From NCBI RefSeq assembly GCF_009834565.1, contig NZ_CP019428.1, forward strand, positions 1,426,001-1,490,000: a stretch of 64,000 nt of DNA. Direction: 5' to 3'. Positions 8,535 to 17,644 of this stretch are shown piece by piece. A program made the translations under genes and the position numbers. The notes below the pieces were generated by a model, which saw only the letters and a list, made by a program, of their open reading frames with translations, was not told the DNA's origin and did no database searches. This stretch comes from Pseudomonas sp. R76. GTDB taxonomy: Bacteria; Pseudomonadota; Gammaproteobacteria; Pseudomonadales; Pseudomonadaceae. How positions within the stretch are numbered: the first letter of the stretch is position 1; every line of letters begins with the position of its first letter.

Positions 8535-9524
8535 TCAGCTGATTTTGTGCAGGTAGGCCGGCAGCGGCTGTTCCGGCAATACCGACAACACTTTCAACCG
8601 CTGCAACATCCGCTGGCGTGCGCGCTGCAAATGCTCACGCAGATTCAACGCTGCCGCATCAAAGGCGCCGTGCAGCAACAGCTCAAGAATCAGGCGATGT
8701 TCGGCGAGCATGGTCGGATCGGCACCGATTCCCAGTAAACGGTAAAAAATCCGGCTGATGATCATCGGGCTCTGGCCCTGGCGAATCAGCGCGGCGATCT
8801 TGCGGTTTTGCAGGCCGGCCAGGCAGTGCTGGTGCAAATCCTCTTCGATCTGCTCGATGGCTTCCAGGCTGCATTGCGGATTTGCCTGGGCCGCCAACAC
8901 GCGTTGCAACATGGCTTCGAGCATGTCGCGGTCGAGGTTCGGCGCGCTCTGGCGCAGGGCTTCGGGTTCCAGGCAGGCGCGCAGTTCGTAGTCTTCGGTC
9001 ACTTCGCGGGCGGTCAGTGGCCCGGCCAGCCATTGTGAGTACGGCTCTTTTTCCACCAGGCCGCGATCGCGCAAGCGCATCAGCGCTTCACGCACCACGG
9101 CGCGGCTGACACCGTAGTGGTCGGCAGCGGCTTGCTCGTCCAGGCGGTAATGGCCGAAGGCAATGCAGGTGGACAGCGCCGCACCGATTTCCTCGACGAT
9201 GCGTTCGCCCAGCGGCCGCGTGTCGACCAGCTCGTCGTCGCCATTGAGGCCCAGGTGCGCGTGGCTCAGGGGCAGGCGCAGTGGCTCCATGGCCAGGCCT
9301 TCGGGGTTGATCAGGTAACCGCGGCCGTTAAAACGGCAGATCAGGCCCTCGTCATGCAGCAGGTCCAAGGCCTTGCGCACCGGCACGCGGCTGGTGCCGA
9401 ACAGTTCGGCCAGCGGCGCTTCGAGCAAGACCAGCCCGTGGCGCGCGGTGCCGTTGACGATCGCGTCACGCAACACCTGGTGAATCATCGCGTAACGGGA
9501 GGCCGAGGCGGACACTGCTTTCAT
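8535..9524 (-). CDS. GntR/FCD regulator with two winged-helix domains
   Basis: A transcription factor of 329 aa from the preferred ATG at 9524 (AGAGA upstream; an ATG at 9599 would add 25 residues without a good site). Unusually, it has two GntR-type winged helices in tandem: one at about residues 11-74 (LAELFGTSRVPVRKALDLLHDEGL) and a second at 105-170 (AAADHYGVSRAVVREALMRLRDRGL), followed by an FCD-type helical ligand domain (about 178-310). A normal FCD regulator has one winged helix and about 230 aa. It is divergent from the amidase operon, which it most likely controls through the paired sites at 9662-9692 and 9829-9859. The ligand is unknown. Confidence 0.85.
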   Translation of the reverse strand: MKAVSASASRYAMIHQVLRDAIVNGTARHGLVLLEAPLAELFGTSRVPVRKALDLLHDEGLICRFNGRGYLINPEGLAMEPLRLPLSHAHLGLNGDDELVDTRPLGERIVEEIGAALSTCIAFGHYRLDEQAAADHYGVSRAVVREALMRLRDRGLVEKEPYSQWLAGPLTAREVTEDYELRACLEPEALRQSAPNLDRDMLEAMLQRVLAAQANPQCSLEAIEQIEEDLHQHCLAGLQNRKIAALIRQGQSPMIISRIFYRLLGIGADPTMLAEHRLILELLLHGAFDAAALNLREHLQRARQRMLQRLKVLSVLPEQPLPAYLHKIS

Positions 9525-9661
9525 CGCATTCTCTGACGTAAAAAGTACTAAGTGGTGTAGGACGCAGGCCGGGGATTCTCTCATAGATGCACCTGTCACT
9601 CTGCGCCACGTCAGTGGCCCTTTTTGGGGCCTTGCACATCACAGTGTTACTTTTATGCACC

Positions 9662-9692
9662 AAAATGTACTGATTAATAAAAGATACATTAT
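9662..9692. promoter_or_regulatory. candidate regulator site 1 (GTAC-N-TAC dyad)
   Basis: AAAATGTAC then ATTAAT near the centre then ATACATT. The GTA at 9667-9669 and the TAC at 9685-9687 start 18 bases apart, exactly as in the second site 167 bases away. Located in the divergent GntR-amidase space. Confidence 0.5.
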
Positions 9693-9828
9693 TTCATTCG
9701 AAGTCATCCCCAACTCCGGCACCGCATTATTTTGCTTCCTGCAAAACCATCTAGCCCGTAGGTCCGGTCGATAAACCCTATCCGCAGAAAAACGGCTGTA
9801 AAGAGACTGGCACGAAAGCTGCCTTTAT

Positions 9829-9859
9829 AAAACGTACATTTTATTAATATATACGTTTT
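9829..9859. promoter_or_regulatory. candidate regulator site 2 (GTAC-N-TAC dyad)
   Basis: AAAACGTA at 9829-9836 and TACGTTTT at 9852-9859 form a perfect 8-base inverted repeat around an AT-rich centre containing ATTAAT. It ends 15 bases before the amidase start codon, so a bound repressor would block initiation. Half-sites and spacing match site 1. Confidence 0.55.
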
Positions 9860-9874
9860 GTGAGGACCCTCCTG

Positions 9875-11206
9875 ATGTCAGATGCCACATCAATGGCCGA
9901 GGCTTTCGCCAGGGGTCGCAGCGACCCGGTGCAAGTGCTCGAACAGGCTCTGCTCCACGCCAGCATGGCCCCGAGCGTATTTATTTCCCTGACCGCCGAG
10001 CGCGCCCGCCGTGAGGCCGAAGCCTCCGCCGCCCGCTGGCGTGCCGGCCAGCCCTTGAGCGCGTTCGATGGCGTGCCCTTGGCCTGGAAAGACCTGTTTG
10101 ACCTCGCCGGCAGCATCACCACAGCGGGTGCCGCCCACCGTCGCGAGGCGCCCGCCGCCTTGCTCGACGCTCCGAGCGTGGGGTTGCTGTGCCGCGCCGG
10201 GATGGTCAGCGTAGGCAAGACCAACCTCAGTGAGTTGGCCTATTCCGGCCTGGGCTTGAACCCACATTTCGGCACGCCCCAAAACCCCGGCAGCGACGAT
10301 CAACCGCGTATTCCCGGCGGCTCATCGTCGGGGTCGGCCGTGGCCGTGGCTGCCGGGATCGTGCCAATCGCCATGGGCACCGACACCGCCGGCTCGATCC
10401 GTATTCCCGCCGCGCTGAATGGCGTGGTCGGCTACCGCAGCAGTTGCCGACGCTACAGCCGCGACGGCGTGTTCCCGCTGGCGCACACCCTCGACAGCCT
10501 CGGCCCACTGACCCGCAGCGTGCGCGATGCGCTGGCCATCGACGATTTGCTCAACGGCCGCAGCCAAACCCATAGCCCACGCAGCCTCAAGGGCCAGCGC
10601 TTTGTGCTTGAGCAAGGCGCACTCGAAGACATAGAGCCTGGCGTACGCAATAACCTGCTGCGCGCGGTGGACCAACTCAAGGCCGCAGGCGCGCTGATCG
10701 AGGTGCGCCCGTCAGCCACCTTCCAGGCCACGCTCAATCTGATCAAGCAGGACGGCTGGCTCGGTTCATTCGAAGCCTTTGCGCTGCACGAAGCCCTGCT
10801 CGACAGCCCCGAGGCCGAACAACTCGACCCACGCGTACGCCGCCGCCTTGAAGCCGCGCGCTCATTGCCCGCCAGCCAATTGCTCCACCTGATCGATGCG
10901 CGCCGCCGCCTGCAATTGCAACTGGTCGACGAACTCGAGGGCGCCGTGCTGATTACCCCGACCGTTGCCCATGTCGCCCCGCCGTTGGCGCCGCTTGAAG
11001 CCGACGACGATCTGTTTGTGAAAACCAACCTCGCCACCCTGCGCCTGACCATGCCCGGCAGTTTGCTCGACATGCCGGGCGTCAGTTTGCCCAGCGGCCG
11101 CGATGCCCAGGGCCTGCCCACCGGGTTGCTGCTCAGCGCCCCGACGGGCGAAGACGCACGCCTGTTGCGCACGGCGTTGTCCGTCGAATCCGTAATGACT
11201 ATTTAA
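9875..11206 (+). CDS. amidase-signature hydrolase (candidate half-amidase)
   Basis: A 443-aa hydrolase of the amidase signature family. The ATG at 9875 is chosen because GAGGA (9862-9866) lies eight bases upstream; a GTG at 9860 is in frame but overlaps that site. The Ser-cisSer-Lys triad is intact: Lys 72 in AWKDLFD, the cis-Ser in GGSSSGSA (148-155) and the nucleophile Ser 174 in [10 protein letters not shown]. No signal peptide. First gene of an eight-gene run. Beside an imidase-like enzyme, a role as the half-amidase that releases ammonia from the ring-opened product is reasonable but inferred; other small amides are possible. Confidence 0.82.
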   Translation: MSDATSMAEAFARGRSDPVQVLEQALLHASMAPSVFISLTAERARREAEASAARWRAGQPLSAFDGVPLAWKDLFDLAGSITTAGAAHRREAPAALLDAPSVGLLCRAGMVSVGKTNLSELAYSGLGLNPHFGTPQNPGSDDQPRIPGGSSSGSAVAVAAGIVPIAMGTDTAGSIRIPAALNGVVGYRSSCRRYSRDGVFPLAHTLDSLGPLTRSVRDALAIDDLLNGRSQTHSPRSLKGQRFVLEQGALEDIEPGVRNNLLRAVDQLKAAGALIEVRPSATFQATLNLIKQDGWLGSFEAFALHEALLDSPEAEQLDPRVRRRLEAARSLPASQLLHLIDARRRLQLQLVDELEGAVLITPTVAHVAPPLAPLEADDDLFVKTNLATLRLTMPGSLLDMPGVSLPSGRDAQGLPTGLLLSAPTGEDARLLRTALSVESVMTI

Positions 11207-11217
11207 GGAGACACACC

Positions 11218-12096
11218 ATGGCTAAAGACATTCTCTGTGCATTTGGCGTCGACGTTGACGCCGTCGCCGGCTGGCTCGGTTCCTACGGCGGCGAAGACTC
11301 GCCGGACGACATTTCCCGTGGCCTGTTCGCCGGTGAAATCGGCGCGCCACGCCTGCTCAAGTTGTTCGAGCGTTACGGCCTGCGCACCACCTGGTTTATC
11401 CCTGGCCACTCGATGGAAACCTTCCCCGAGCAGATGAAGGCGGTGGCCGACGCCGGGCATGAAATCGGCGTACACGGCTACAGCCACGAAAACCCCATTG
11501 CGATGACGGCCGAACAGGAAGAAATCGTCCTGGATAAATCCATCGAACTGATCACCCAGGTCACCGGCAAACGCCCGACCGGCTACGTCGCGCCCTGGTG
11601 GGAATTCAGCAAGGTCACCAACGAGCTGCTGCTGAAAAAAGGCATCAAGTACGACCACAGCCTGATGCACAACGATTTCCACCCGTACTACGTGCGCAAG
11701 GGCGACAGCTGGACCAAGATCGACTACAGCCAGCACCCCGACACCTGGATGAAACCCTTGGTGCGCGGCGAAGAAACCGACTTGGTGGAGATCCCGGCCA
11801 ACTGGTACCTCGATGACCTGCCGCCGATGATGTTCATCAAAAAAGCCCCCAACAGCCACGGCTTCGTCAACCCGCGTCACCTCGAAGAAATGTGGCGCGA
11901 CCAGTTCGACTGGGTCTACCGCGAGCACGAACACGTGGTGTTCACCATGACCATCCACCCTGACGTGTCCGGTCGCCCGCAAGTGCTGTTGATGCTCGAG
12001 CGCTTGATCGAACACATCCAGAGCCATGCCGGCGTGCGCTTCGTCACCTTCGACGAAATCGCCGACGACTTTATCCGCCGCCAACCGCGTTCCTGA
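11218..12096 (+). CDS. HpPgdA/cyclic imide hydrolase-type metal-dependent hydrolase
   Basis: A 292-aa NodB-fold enzyme that is strikingly similar along its whole length to H. pylori HP0310 (annotated peptidoglycan deacetylase PgdA) as I remember that sequence, and of the same length as the 293-aa cyclic imide hydrolase described from P. putida. Metal ligands are present at the same positions: Asp 12/Asp 14 in [10 protein letters not shown], His 86 and His 90 in [10 protein letters not shown]. There is no signal peptide, which argues against a peptidoglycan substrate and for a cytosolic small molecule. With the amidase in front and an importer behind, imidase activity (opening a cyclic imide to a half-amide) is the favoured reading. 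RBS AAGGAGA precedes the ATG. Confidence 0.8.
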   Translation: MAKDILCAFGVDVDAVAGWLGSYGGEDSPDDISRGLFAGEIGAPRLLKLFERYGLRTTWFIPGHSMETFPEQMKAVADAGHEIGVHGYSHENPIAMTAEQEEIVLDKSIELITQVTGKRPTGYVAPWWEFSKVTNELLLKKGIKYDHSLMHNDFHPYYVRKGDSWTKIDYSQHPDTWMKPLVRGEETDLVEIPANWYLDDLPPMMFIKKAPNSHGFVNPRHLEEMWRDQFDWVYREHEHVVFTMTIHPDVSGRPQVLLMLERLIEHIQSHAGVRFVTFDEIADDFIRRQPRS

Positions 12097-12126
12097 CCCT
12101 TAGCCCACACCCCCGAGGCGCGATTT

Positions 12127-13467
12127 ATGTCCATCTACAACAAGCTTGACCTGACTGGCTGGAAACCCCGGCAACTGACGTCCCAGGAAGTACGCTTTGC
12201 CACCTGGATCGCGTTTTTCGCCTGGGTGTTTGCGGTGTATGACTTCATCCTCTTCGGCACCTTGCTGCCGGAGATCGGCCGGCACTTCGGCTGGGGTGAA
12301 GTGGAGCAAGCTGAAATCGCGACCTGGGTGGCGGTGGGCACGGCAGTGGTGGCCTTTGCGATTGGCCCGGTCGTCGATAAGTTGGGGCGGCGCAAAGGTA
12401 TTATTTTCACCGTGGCCGGTTCCGCGCTGTGTTCGGCACTCACCGCGATAGGCGGGGCGTGGGGCAAGTCGCCGTTGATTCTGATCCGTTCGTTGGGCGG
12501 CCTGGGCTATGCCGAGGAAACCGTCAACGCCACTTATTTGAGCGAGCTGTACGGCGCCTCCGAAGACCCGCGACTGACCAAACGTCGCGGGTTTATCTAC
12601 AGCCTGGTGCAGGGTGGCTGGCCGGTGGGTGCGTTAATCGCCGCCGGGTTGACCGCATTGTTATTGCCGATCATTGGCTGGCAGGGCTGCTTCATCTTCG
12701 CCGCGATCCCCGCGATTGTGATTGCAATCATGGCGCGCAAGCTCAAGGAGAGCCCGCAGTTCCAGATTCACCAGCGCATCAGCGAGCTGCGCAAAAGCGG
12801 CGCAGTAAAAGAAGCGCAAAACGTCGCCGTGACCTACGGCGTGGACTATGACGAGCACAGCAAGGCCGGCCTCAAAGCCGCCTTCCGCGGCCCGGCCCGC
12901 CGCGCCACGCTGGTGATCGGCGCTGCGCTGTTGCTCAACTGGGCGGCGATCCAGGTGTTCAGCGTGCTCGGCACTTCGGTGATCGTCAGCGTGCACCACA
13001 TCTCGTTCGAGAACTCGTTGATCATCCTCGTGCTGTCGAACCTAGTGGGCTATTGCGGCTACCTGACCCACGGTTGGATGGGCGACAAGATCGGCCGTCG
13101 CAACGTAATCGGCCTGGGCTGGATGCTCGGCGGCCTGGCGTTTGCCGGCATGCTGTTTGGCCCGAGCAATATGCCGATGGTGGTTGGCCTGTACAGCCTG
13201 GGCCTGTTCTTCCTGATCGGGCCGTACTCGGCGGCGCTGTTCTTTATCAGCGAAAGTTTCCCCACCAGCATCCGCGCCACCGGTGGCGCGATCATCCATG
13301 CGATGGGCCCGATTGGGGCGGTGGTGGCAGGTTTTGGCGCCACCCAGGTGTTGTCCGCCGGCAGTGACTGGCAGACCGCCGCGCTGTGGTTCGGCGCGCT
13401 GCCGTGCTTCTTGTCCGGCGCGTTGATGTTTGCCGCCCGCCATGTGCGCCCGGAAACCGTTCAGTAA
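12127..13467 (+). CDS. MFS importer
   Basis: A 446-aa major facilitator with twelve predicted membrane segments. The family motif between TM2 and TM3 is recognisable as [12 protein letters not shown], repeated in the second half as [12 protein letters not shown], as in the sugar/aromatic-acid proton symporters. A longer cytosolic loop ([18 protein letters not shown] onward) separates the halves. It sits 30 bases after the imidase-like gene and is probably the uptake system for the operon's substrate. The substrate cannot be read from the sequence. Confidence 0.85.
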   Translation: MSIYNKLDLTGWKPRQLTSQEVRFATWIAFFAWVFAVYDFILFGTLLPEIGRHFGWGEVEQAEIATWVAVGTAVVAFAIGPVVDKLGRRKGIIFTVAGSALCSALTAIGGAWGKSPLILIRSLGGLGYAEETVNATYLSELYGASEDPRLTKRRGFIYSLVQGGWPVGALIAAGLTALLLPIIGWQGCFIFAAIPAIVIAIMARKLKESPQFQIHQRISELRKSGAVKEAQNVAVTYGVDYDEHSKAGLKAAFRGPARRATLVIGAALLLNWAAIQVFSVLGTSVIVSVHHISFENSLIILVLSNLVGYCGYLTHGWMGDKIGRRNVIGLGWMLGGLAFAGMLFGPSNMPMVVGLYSLGLFFLIGPYSAALFFISESFPTSIRATGGAIIHAMGPIGAVVAGFGATQVLSAGSDWQTAALWFGALPCFLSGALMFAARHVRPETVQ

Positions 13468-13477
13468 GGAGTGTGTG

Positions 13478-14239
13478 ATGAGCCGTAAAGTTGCCTTGAT
13501 TACCGGTGCCGCCAGCGGCATCGGCCAAGCCCTCGCCGTGGCGTATGCACGCAGCGGCGTGGCGGTGGTGGGCGGGTATTACCCGGCCGACCCGCATGAC
13601 CCGCACACCACCGTGGCCTTGGTGGAAGAGGCGGGCGGCGAGTGCCTGATGTTGCCGCTGGACGTCGGCAACAGCGCCTCGGTGGACGCGCTGGCCGAAC
13701 AGGCCGTGCAGCATTTCGGCCGCCTCGATTATGCGGTGGCCAACGCGGGTTTATTGCGCCGCGCACCGCTGCTGGAAATGACCGATGAGCTGTGGGACGA
13801 GATGCTCAATGTCGACCTCACGGGGGTGATGCGCACCTTCCGCGCAGCGACGCGGCATATGAACGAAGGCGGCGCATTGGTGGCGATTTCGTCGATTGCC
13901 GGTGGCGTGTACGGCTGGCAGGAGCACAGCCACTACGCGGCGGCCAAGGCCGGCGTGCCGGGGCTGTGCCGGTCGTTGGCAGTGGAGTTGGCGCCGTTGG
14001 GGATTCGTTGCAATGCGGTGATCCCGGGATTGATCGAGACGCCGCAGTCGTTGGATGCGAAGAATTCGTTGGGGCCGGAAGGCTTGGCGAAGGCTGCGCG
14101 GGCGATTCCGTTGGGCCGGGTAGGGCGGGCCGATGAAGTGGCGTCGCTGGTGCAGTTTTTGACCAGTGAGGCGTCGAGTTATCTGACCGGGCAGAGCATC
14201 GTTATCGACGGTGGCTTAACTGTGCGCTGGCCCGACTGA
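13478..14239 (+). CDS. short-chain dehydrogenase/reductase 1
   Basis: A 253-aa classical SDR. TGAAxxxGxG-type cofactor motif TGAASGIG at residues 9-16, NAG block at about 88, catalytic Ser in SSIAGG and the YAAAK motif (Tyr-x-x-x-Lys), then the PG motif [14 protein letters not shown] seven bases upstream supports the ATG at 13478; an in-frame ATG at 13430 lies in the MFS gene. It acts on a hydroxy/keto compound with NAD(P)H, probably in the same pathway; the substrate is unknown. Confidence 0.85.
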   Translation: MSRKVALITGAASGIGQALAVAYARSGVAVVGGYYPADPHDPHTTVALVEEAGGECLMLPLDVGNSASVDALAEQAVQHFGRLDYAVANAGLLRRAPLLEMTDELWDEMLNVDLTGVMRTFRAATRHMNEGGALVAISSIAGGVYGWQEHSHYAAAKAGVPGLCRSLAVELAPLGIRCNAVIPGLIETPQSLDAKNSLGPEGLAKAARAIPLGRVGRADEVASLVQFLTSEASSYLTGQSIVIDGGLTVRWPD

Positions 14240-14250
14240 CTGCATCCAAT

Positions 14251-14348
14251 CCAAATGTGGGAGCGGGCTTGCTCGCGAATGCGTCGTGTCAGTCGATGCA
14301 TTTGTCACTGACCCACCGTATTCGCGAGCAAGCCCGCTCCCACATTGG
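14251..14348. repeat. REPIN palindrome inside the catabolic operon
   Basis: CCAAATGTGGGAGCGGGCTT and its complement ending CCCACATTGG enclose a short centre. It separates SDR 1 from SDR 2 and interrupts an otherwise tightly packed gene run, so the downstream genes may have separate mRNA stability or their own promoter. Confidence 0.87.
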
Positions 14349-14374
14349 AACTGTGTTTGTCCAAGGAGACTTGT

Positions 14375-15124
14375 ATGTCCCAACTCGTTAACCGTCGTGC
14401 CGTCATCACCGGCGCCGGCAGCGGCATCGGTGCTGCCATCGCCCGTGTCTATGCCGCCGAAGGCGCGCGCCTGCTGTTGGCCGACCGCAATGCCGCCAGC
14501 CTTGCCGAAACCGCCATCACCTGCCGCAACCTCGGCGCCGAGGTGTTTGAATGCCTGGCGGATGTCGGCACGGTCGAAGGCGCCCAGGCCAGTGTCGACC
14601 GCTGCGTCGAGCATTTTGGCGGCATCGATATTCTGGTCAACAACGCCGGCATGCTCACCCAGGCGCGTTGCGTCGACCTGTCCATCGAGATGTGGAACGA
14701 CATGCTGCGCGTCGACCTCACCAGCGTATTCGTCGCCAGCCAGCGCGCCTTGCCGCACATGCTGGCGCAGCGCTGGGGGCGGATCATCAATGTCGCCTCG
14801 CAACTGGGCATCAAGGGCGGCGCCGAGCTGACCCATTACGCTGCGGCCAAGGCCGGGGTGATTGGCTTCACCAAGTCGCTGGCACTGGAAGTGGCCAAGG
14901 ACAATGTACTGGTCAACGCCATCGCGCCGGGCCCTATCGAAACGCCGCTGGTGGGCGGCATCAGCGAGGACTGGAAACGTGCCAAGGCCGCCGAGTTGCC
15001 CTTGGGCCGCTTCGGCCTGGCCGATGAGGTGGCGCCCACCGCCGTGCTGCTCGCCAGTGAACCGGGTGGCAACTTGTTCGTCGGCCAGACCCTGGGCCCG
15101 AACTCCGGCGATGTCATGCCATGA
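14375..15124 (+). CDS. short-chain dehydrogenase/reductase 2
   Basis: A 249-aa classical SDR with TGAGSGIG (residues 11-18), NNAG, the catalytic Ser in INVASQLG, YAAAK and NAIAPGPIETP. AAGGAGA seven bases before ATG 14375 fixes the start; an upstream in-frame ATG at 14345 lies in the REP palindrome. The C-terminus NLFVGQTLGPNSGDVMP is the usual substrate-loop end of FabG-like SDRs. Two SDRs in a row suggest sequential oxidation or reduction steps after hydrolysis. Confidence 0.85.
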   Translation: MSQLVNRRAVITGAGSGIGAAIARVYAAEGARLLLADRNAASLAETAITCRNLGAEVFECLADVGTVEGAQASVDRCVEHFGGIDILVNNAGMLTQARCVDLSIEMWNDMLRVDLTSVFVASQRALPHMLAQRWGRIINVASQLGIKGGAELTHYAAAKAGVIGFTKSLALEVAKDNVLVNAIAPGPIETPLVGGISEDWKRAKAAELPLGRFGLADEVAPTAVLLASEPGGNLFVGQTLGPNSGDVMP

Positions 15125-15137
15125 GTGAGGTGTAGCC

Positions 15138-15434
15138 ATGTGCGGACTCTGCGGTTTGCTCGGCGAAGACCTGCACTGGAGCGACCCCTTGGGCGATGAA
15201 CTGCCCCGGCGCCGCGAACGTCTGCGCCGGATCGCGGCGATCAACCAGGTACTGGCGGTGTTCCGGCTCAAGGTCGAGGACTTTCAAGGCGCGTCTTATC
15301 TGCTGTTGGGCGCCACCGGCAAGCAGGCATTGGCGAGCGGTTTGGATCAACTCTGGCTGGAGGCTGAAAGCATGCTCGGCCGCCCGCTGGACCCACTCGA
15401 TCCGCGCTTGCTCGATCACTTGGAGTCATCATGA
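15138..15434 (+). CDS. 98-aa protein with N-terminal MCGLCG motif
   Basis: I do not recognise this family. It starts MCGLCGLLGEDLHW, with Cys at positions 2 and 5, resembling either a metal-binding CxxC or the processed Cys-2 start of class II amidotransferases, but it is far too short for the latter. The rest is helical and charged (RRRERLRRIAAINQVLAVFRLKVEDF). GAGG seven bases upstream supports the start, and the end overlaps the CobW-type gene by four bases, so the two are co-translated. A partner or metal-accepting role with the GTPase is a guess from context. Confidence 0.7.
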   Translation: MCGLCGLLGEDLHWSDPLGDELPRRRERLRRIAAINQVLAVFRLKVEDFQGASYLLLGATGKQALASGLDQLWLEAESMLGRPLDPLDPRLLDHLESS

Positions 15435-16405
15435 GTATTGCCCTCAACGTCATCACCGGCTTCCTTGGCAGCGGCAAAACCACCTTGCTCAAGCGCCTGC
15501 TGCAAGGCGAAAGCCTCGGCGACACCGCGCTGCTGATCAACGAGTTCGGCGATGTCGGCATTGACCATCTGCTGGTGGAGGAGGTCGCACCGGACACGGT
15601 GTTGCTGCCCAGCGGCTGCGTGTGCTGCTCGATTCGTGGCGAGTTGAAAGATGCGCTGCTGGGCTTGTTGCAACGTCGTGAGCGCGGTGAAATCCCGGCG
15701 TTCAAACGCGTGATCCTGGAAACCACCGGCCTTGCCGACCCGGCGCCGATCCTCGCCACCTTGAACAACGATGTGCAACTGCGCGGACGCTTTCACATTG
15801 GCCTAGTGATTACCCTGGTCGACGCCAGCCACGCCGATCTACAGGAGCGCCTGCACCCGGAATGGCTGGCCCAGGTTGCTGCGGCCGATCGGCTGTTGCT
15901 CAGCAAGACGGACCTCGCCGGCGACTGTGATTCACTGCGCACGCATTTGCAGGCGCTGAATGCCGGCACACCGATCCTCAATACCCAAGATATTCACAGC
16001 GGCGACCAACTGCTGCTTGGCGAAGGTTTGCGCAGCGCCGAGCCTGCCGTTGAAGTCAGCCGCTGGCAATTGCATCAAACCACCACAGCGACCCACGGCG
16101 CCGCGCAAGTGTGCTGCCTGACTTTCGAACAGCCGCTGGACTGGGTCGGCTTCGGGGTCTGGTTGTCGATGCTGTTAAGATGCCACGGCGAACGAATCCT
16201 TCGCGTCAAAGGACTGCTCAACGTGAACGCAAGCCTGGCCCCCATCGTCATTCATGGCGTGCAGCACTGCCTGCATGCCCCGGTGCACTTGCCCGCGTGG
16301 CCGGGCACCGACCGCCAGTCGCGGCTGGTGTTTATCCTGCGTGGCCTCGACCCGGCGCTGCTGCGGCGCTCTTTCGAGGTGTTCTCCCGGCGGTTCGCCG
16401 CATGA
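15431..16405 (+). CDS. CobW/G3E-family GTPase (metallochaperone type)
   Basis: A 324-aa G3E GTPase. Walker A GFLGSGKTTLL at residues 10-20, the metal-binding CxCC motif GCVCC at 62-66, the ETTGLADP switch near 97-104, the SKTD guanine motif and a CobW C-terminal domain (about 225-320). Members deliver zinc, cobalt or iron to client enzymes. Here the obvious client would be the NodB-fold metal hydrolase three genes upstream, or the enzyme formed with the flanking genes. Overlaps by four bases both the gene before and the gene after it. Confidence 0.88.
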   Translation: MSIALNVITGFLGSGKTTLLKRLLQGESLGDTALLINEFGDVGIDHLLVEEVAPDTVLLPSGCVCCSIRGELKDALLGLLQRRERGEIPAFKRVILETTGLADPAPILATLNNDVQLRGRFHIGLVITLVDASHADLQERLHPEWLAQVAAADRLLLSKTDLAGDCDSLRTHLQALNAGTPILNTQDIHSGDQLLLGEGLRSAEPAVEVSRWQLHQTTTATHGAAQVCCLTFEQPLDWVGFGVWLSMLLRCHGERILRVKGLLNVNASLAPIVIHGVQHCLHAPVHLPAWPGTDRQSRLVFILRGLDPALLRRSFEVFSRRFAA

Positions 16406-17577
16406 TCACATTGCGCGTGCTGGGTACGTCCGTGACCTTGCTGGAATGTTTGCGCGTGCGCGCTGAGCAAGAATTGGGGATTCGCCTGGTGTATCAGGTG
16501 CACGATGTGGCGCAGGCCCAGCGCATCGCCGTGATGCAGCCGGAAAGCTACGACCTGTATGACCAGTGGTTCCACAACGTTGACTTCGTGTGGCCGGCGC
16601 GGGCGATCCAGCCCATCGACACGCGGCGCATTGCGCTGTGGCACGAGATCAACGACCTGCCCAAACGCGGGCGGCTGTCGGCCAACGACCGGCTGGGCAG
16701 CGGCAGTGTGCCCAGCGAGCGCTTGTTTGTGCAGCACGACGGCAGCCTCGGCAGCACGGTGACCGAGCGCATCAGCATGTTGCCGCTGACCCACAATGCC
16801 GACAGTTTTGCCTACCGCCCCGAGCGGTTGCCCGAAGGCTTCAGCCACGGCAATGAAAGCTGGGGCTGGCTGCTCGACCCGGCATGGCGCGCGCGCACCG
16901 CGCTGCAAAGTGATGCCGCAATTGGTGCACTGGATGCTGCGCTGGCGGTGCAGGGCGCGGGGCTGGCGCAGTTCGGGGACGTCGGCAATATGAGCATCGA
17001 AGAAATCGACGTGCTCGCCGACATTCTGGTACGCAAGCAAAAGGAAGGGCACTTTGCGGCGTTCTGGTCGGATGATGAAGAGGCGGCGCAGTTGATGCTC
17101 AGCCCGAGCATTGATATCCAGAGTTTGTGGTCGCCGACCTTGATGCGCTTGCACCGGGCCGGGGTGAAGTACCGGCTGGCGGTGCCCCGCGAAGGCTATC
17201 GCGCGTGGTTTGGTGGCTTGTCATTGTCGCGCCATGCCCAGGGGCCGGTGTTGGATGCGGCGTATGCCTATCTGAATTGGTGGTTGTCGGGGTGGCCGGG
17301 GGCGGTGATGGCGCGCCAGGGCTATTACATCGGCAACCCGGCGCGTACGCGGGATCATTTGAGCGGTGCCGAGTGGGATTATTGGTATGCGGGGTTGCCT
17401 GCTCGGGAAGAGTTGCTTGGCAGCGATGGGCTACCGTTGATTGATATCGGTGATGTGCGCGATGGGGGCTCGTATGAGCAGCGCATGGGCAACATCGCCG
17501 TATGGAATTCGGTCATGGACGAGCACAATTACCTGGTGCGGCGCTGGGGGGATTTCATGCGGGCTCGCAGTACTTGA
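16402..17577 (+). CDS. cytosolic homologue of periplasmic solute-binding proteins
   Basis: A 391-aa protein related to spermidine/putrescine-type (family 1/PotD-like) binding proteins: blocks PLTHNADSFAYRPE, SWGWLLDPAWRARTAL, ALDAALAVQG with D..N-type EI continuation (NMSIEEIDVLADILV) and YAYLNWWLSGWPGAVMARQGYY. Unlike true binding proteins it has no signal peptide: translation starts MITLRVLGTSVTLLECL directly in the domain, from an ATG overlapping the stop of the GTPase gene. No ABC permease or ATPase gene is nearby. It may be a cytosolic sensor or an enzyme built on this fold. Function is not inferable with confidence. Confidence 0.75.
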   Translation: MITLRVLGTSVTLLECLRVRAEQELGIRLVYQVHDVAQAQRIAVMQPESYDLYDQWFHNVDFVWPARAIQPIDTRRIALWHEINDLPKRGRLSANDRLGSGSVPSERLFVQHDGSLGSTVTERISMLPLTHNADSFAYRPERLPEGFSHGNESWGWLLDPAWRARTALQSDAAIGALDAALAVQGAGLAQFGDVGNMSIEEIDVLADILVRKQKEGHFAAFWSDDEEAAQLMLSPSIDIQSLWSPTLMRLHRAGVKYRLAVPREGYRAWFGGLSLSRHAQGPVLDAAYAYLNWWLSGWPGAVMARQGYYIGNPARTRDHLSGAEWDYWYAGLPAREELLGSDGLPLIDIGDVRDGGSYEQRMGNIAVWNSVMDEHNYLVRRWGDFMRARST

Positions 17578-17644
17578 TCGAGTAAACCTGGGGGCGCGAC
17601 GGACGCGGCGGCGTCTGTCGTGCCCGCCGGTAATAGCGGCAGTG

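Noticed and set aside
11218..12096. Annotation as a peptidoglycan deacetylase acting on the cell wall
   Set aside because: Although the sequence is close to H. pylori PgdA, there is no signal peptide or membrane anchor and the gene lies among small-molecule catabolic genes; a cytosolic imide-type substrate is preferred.
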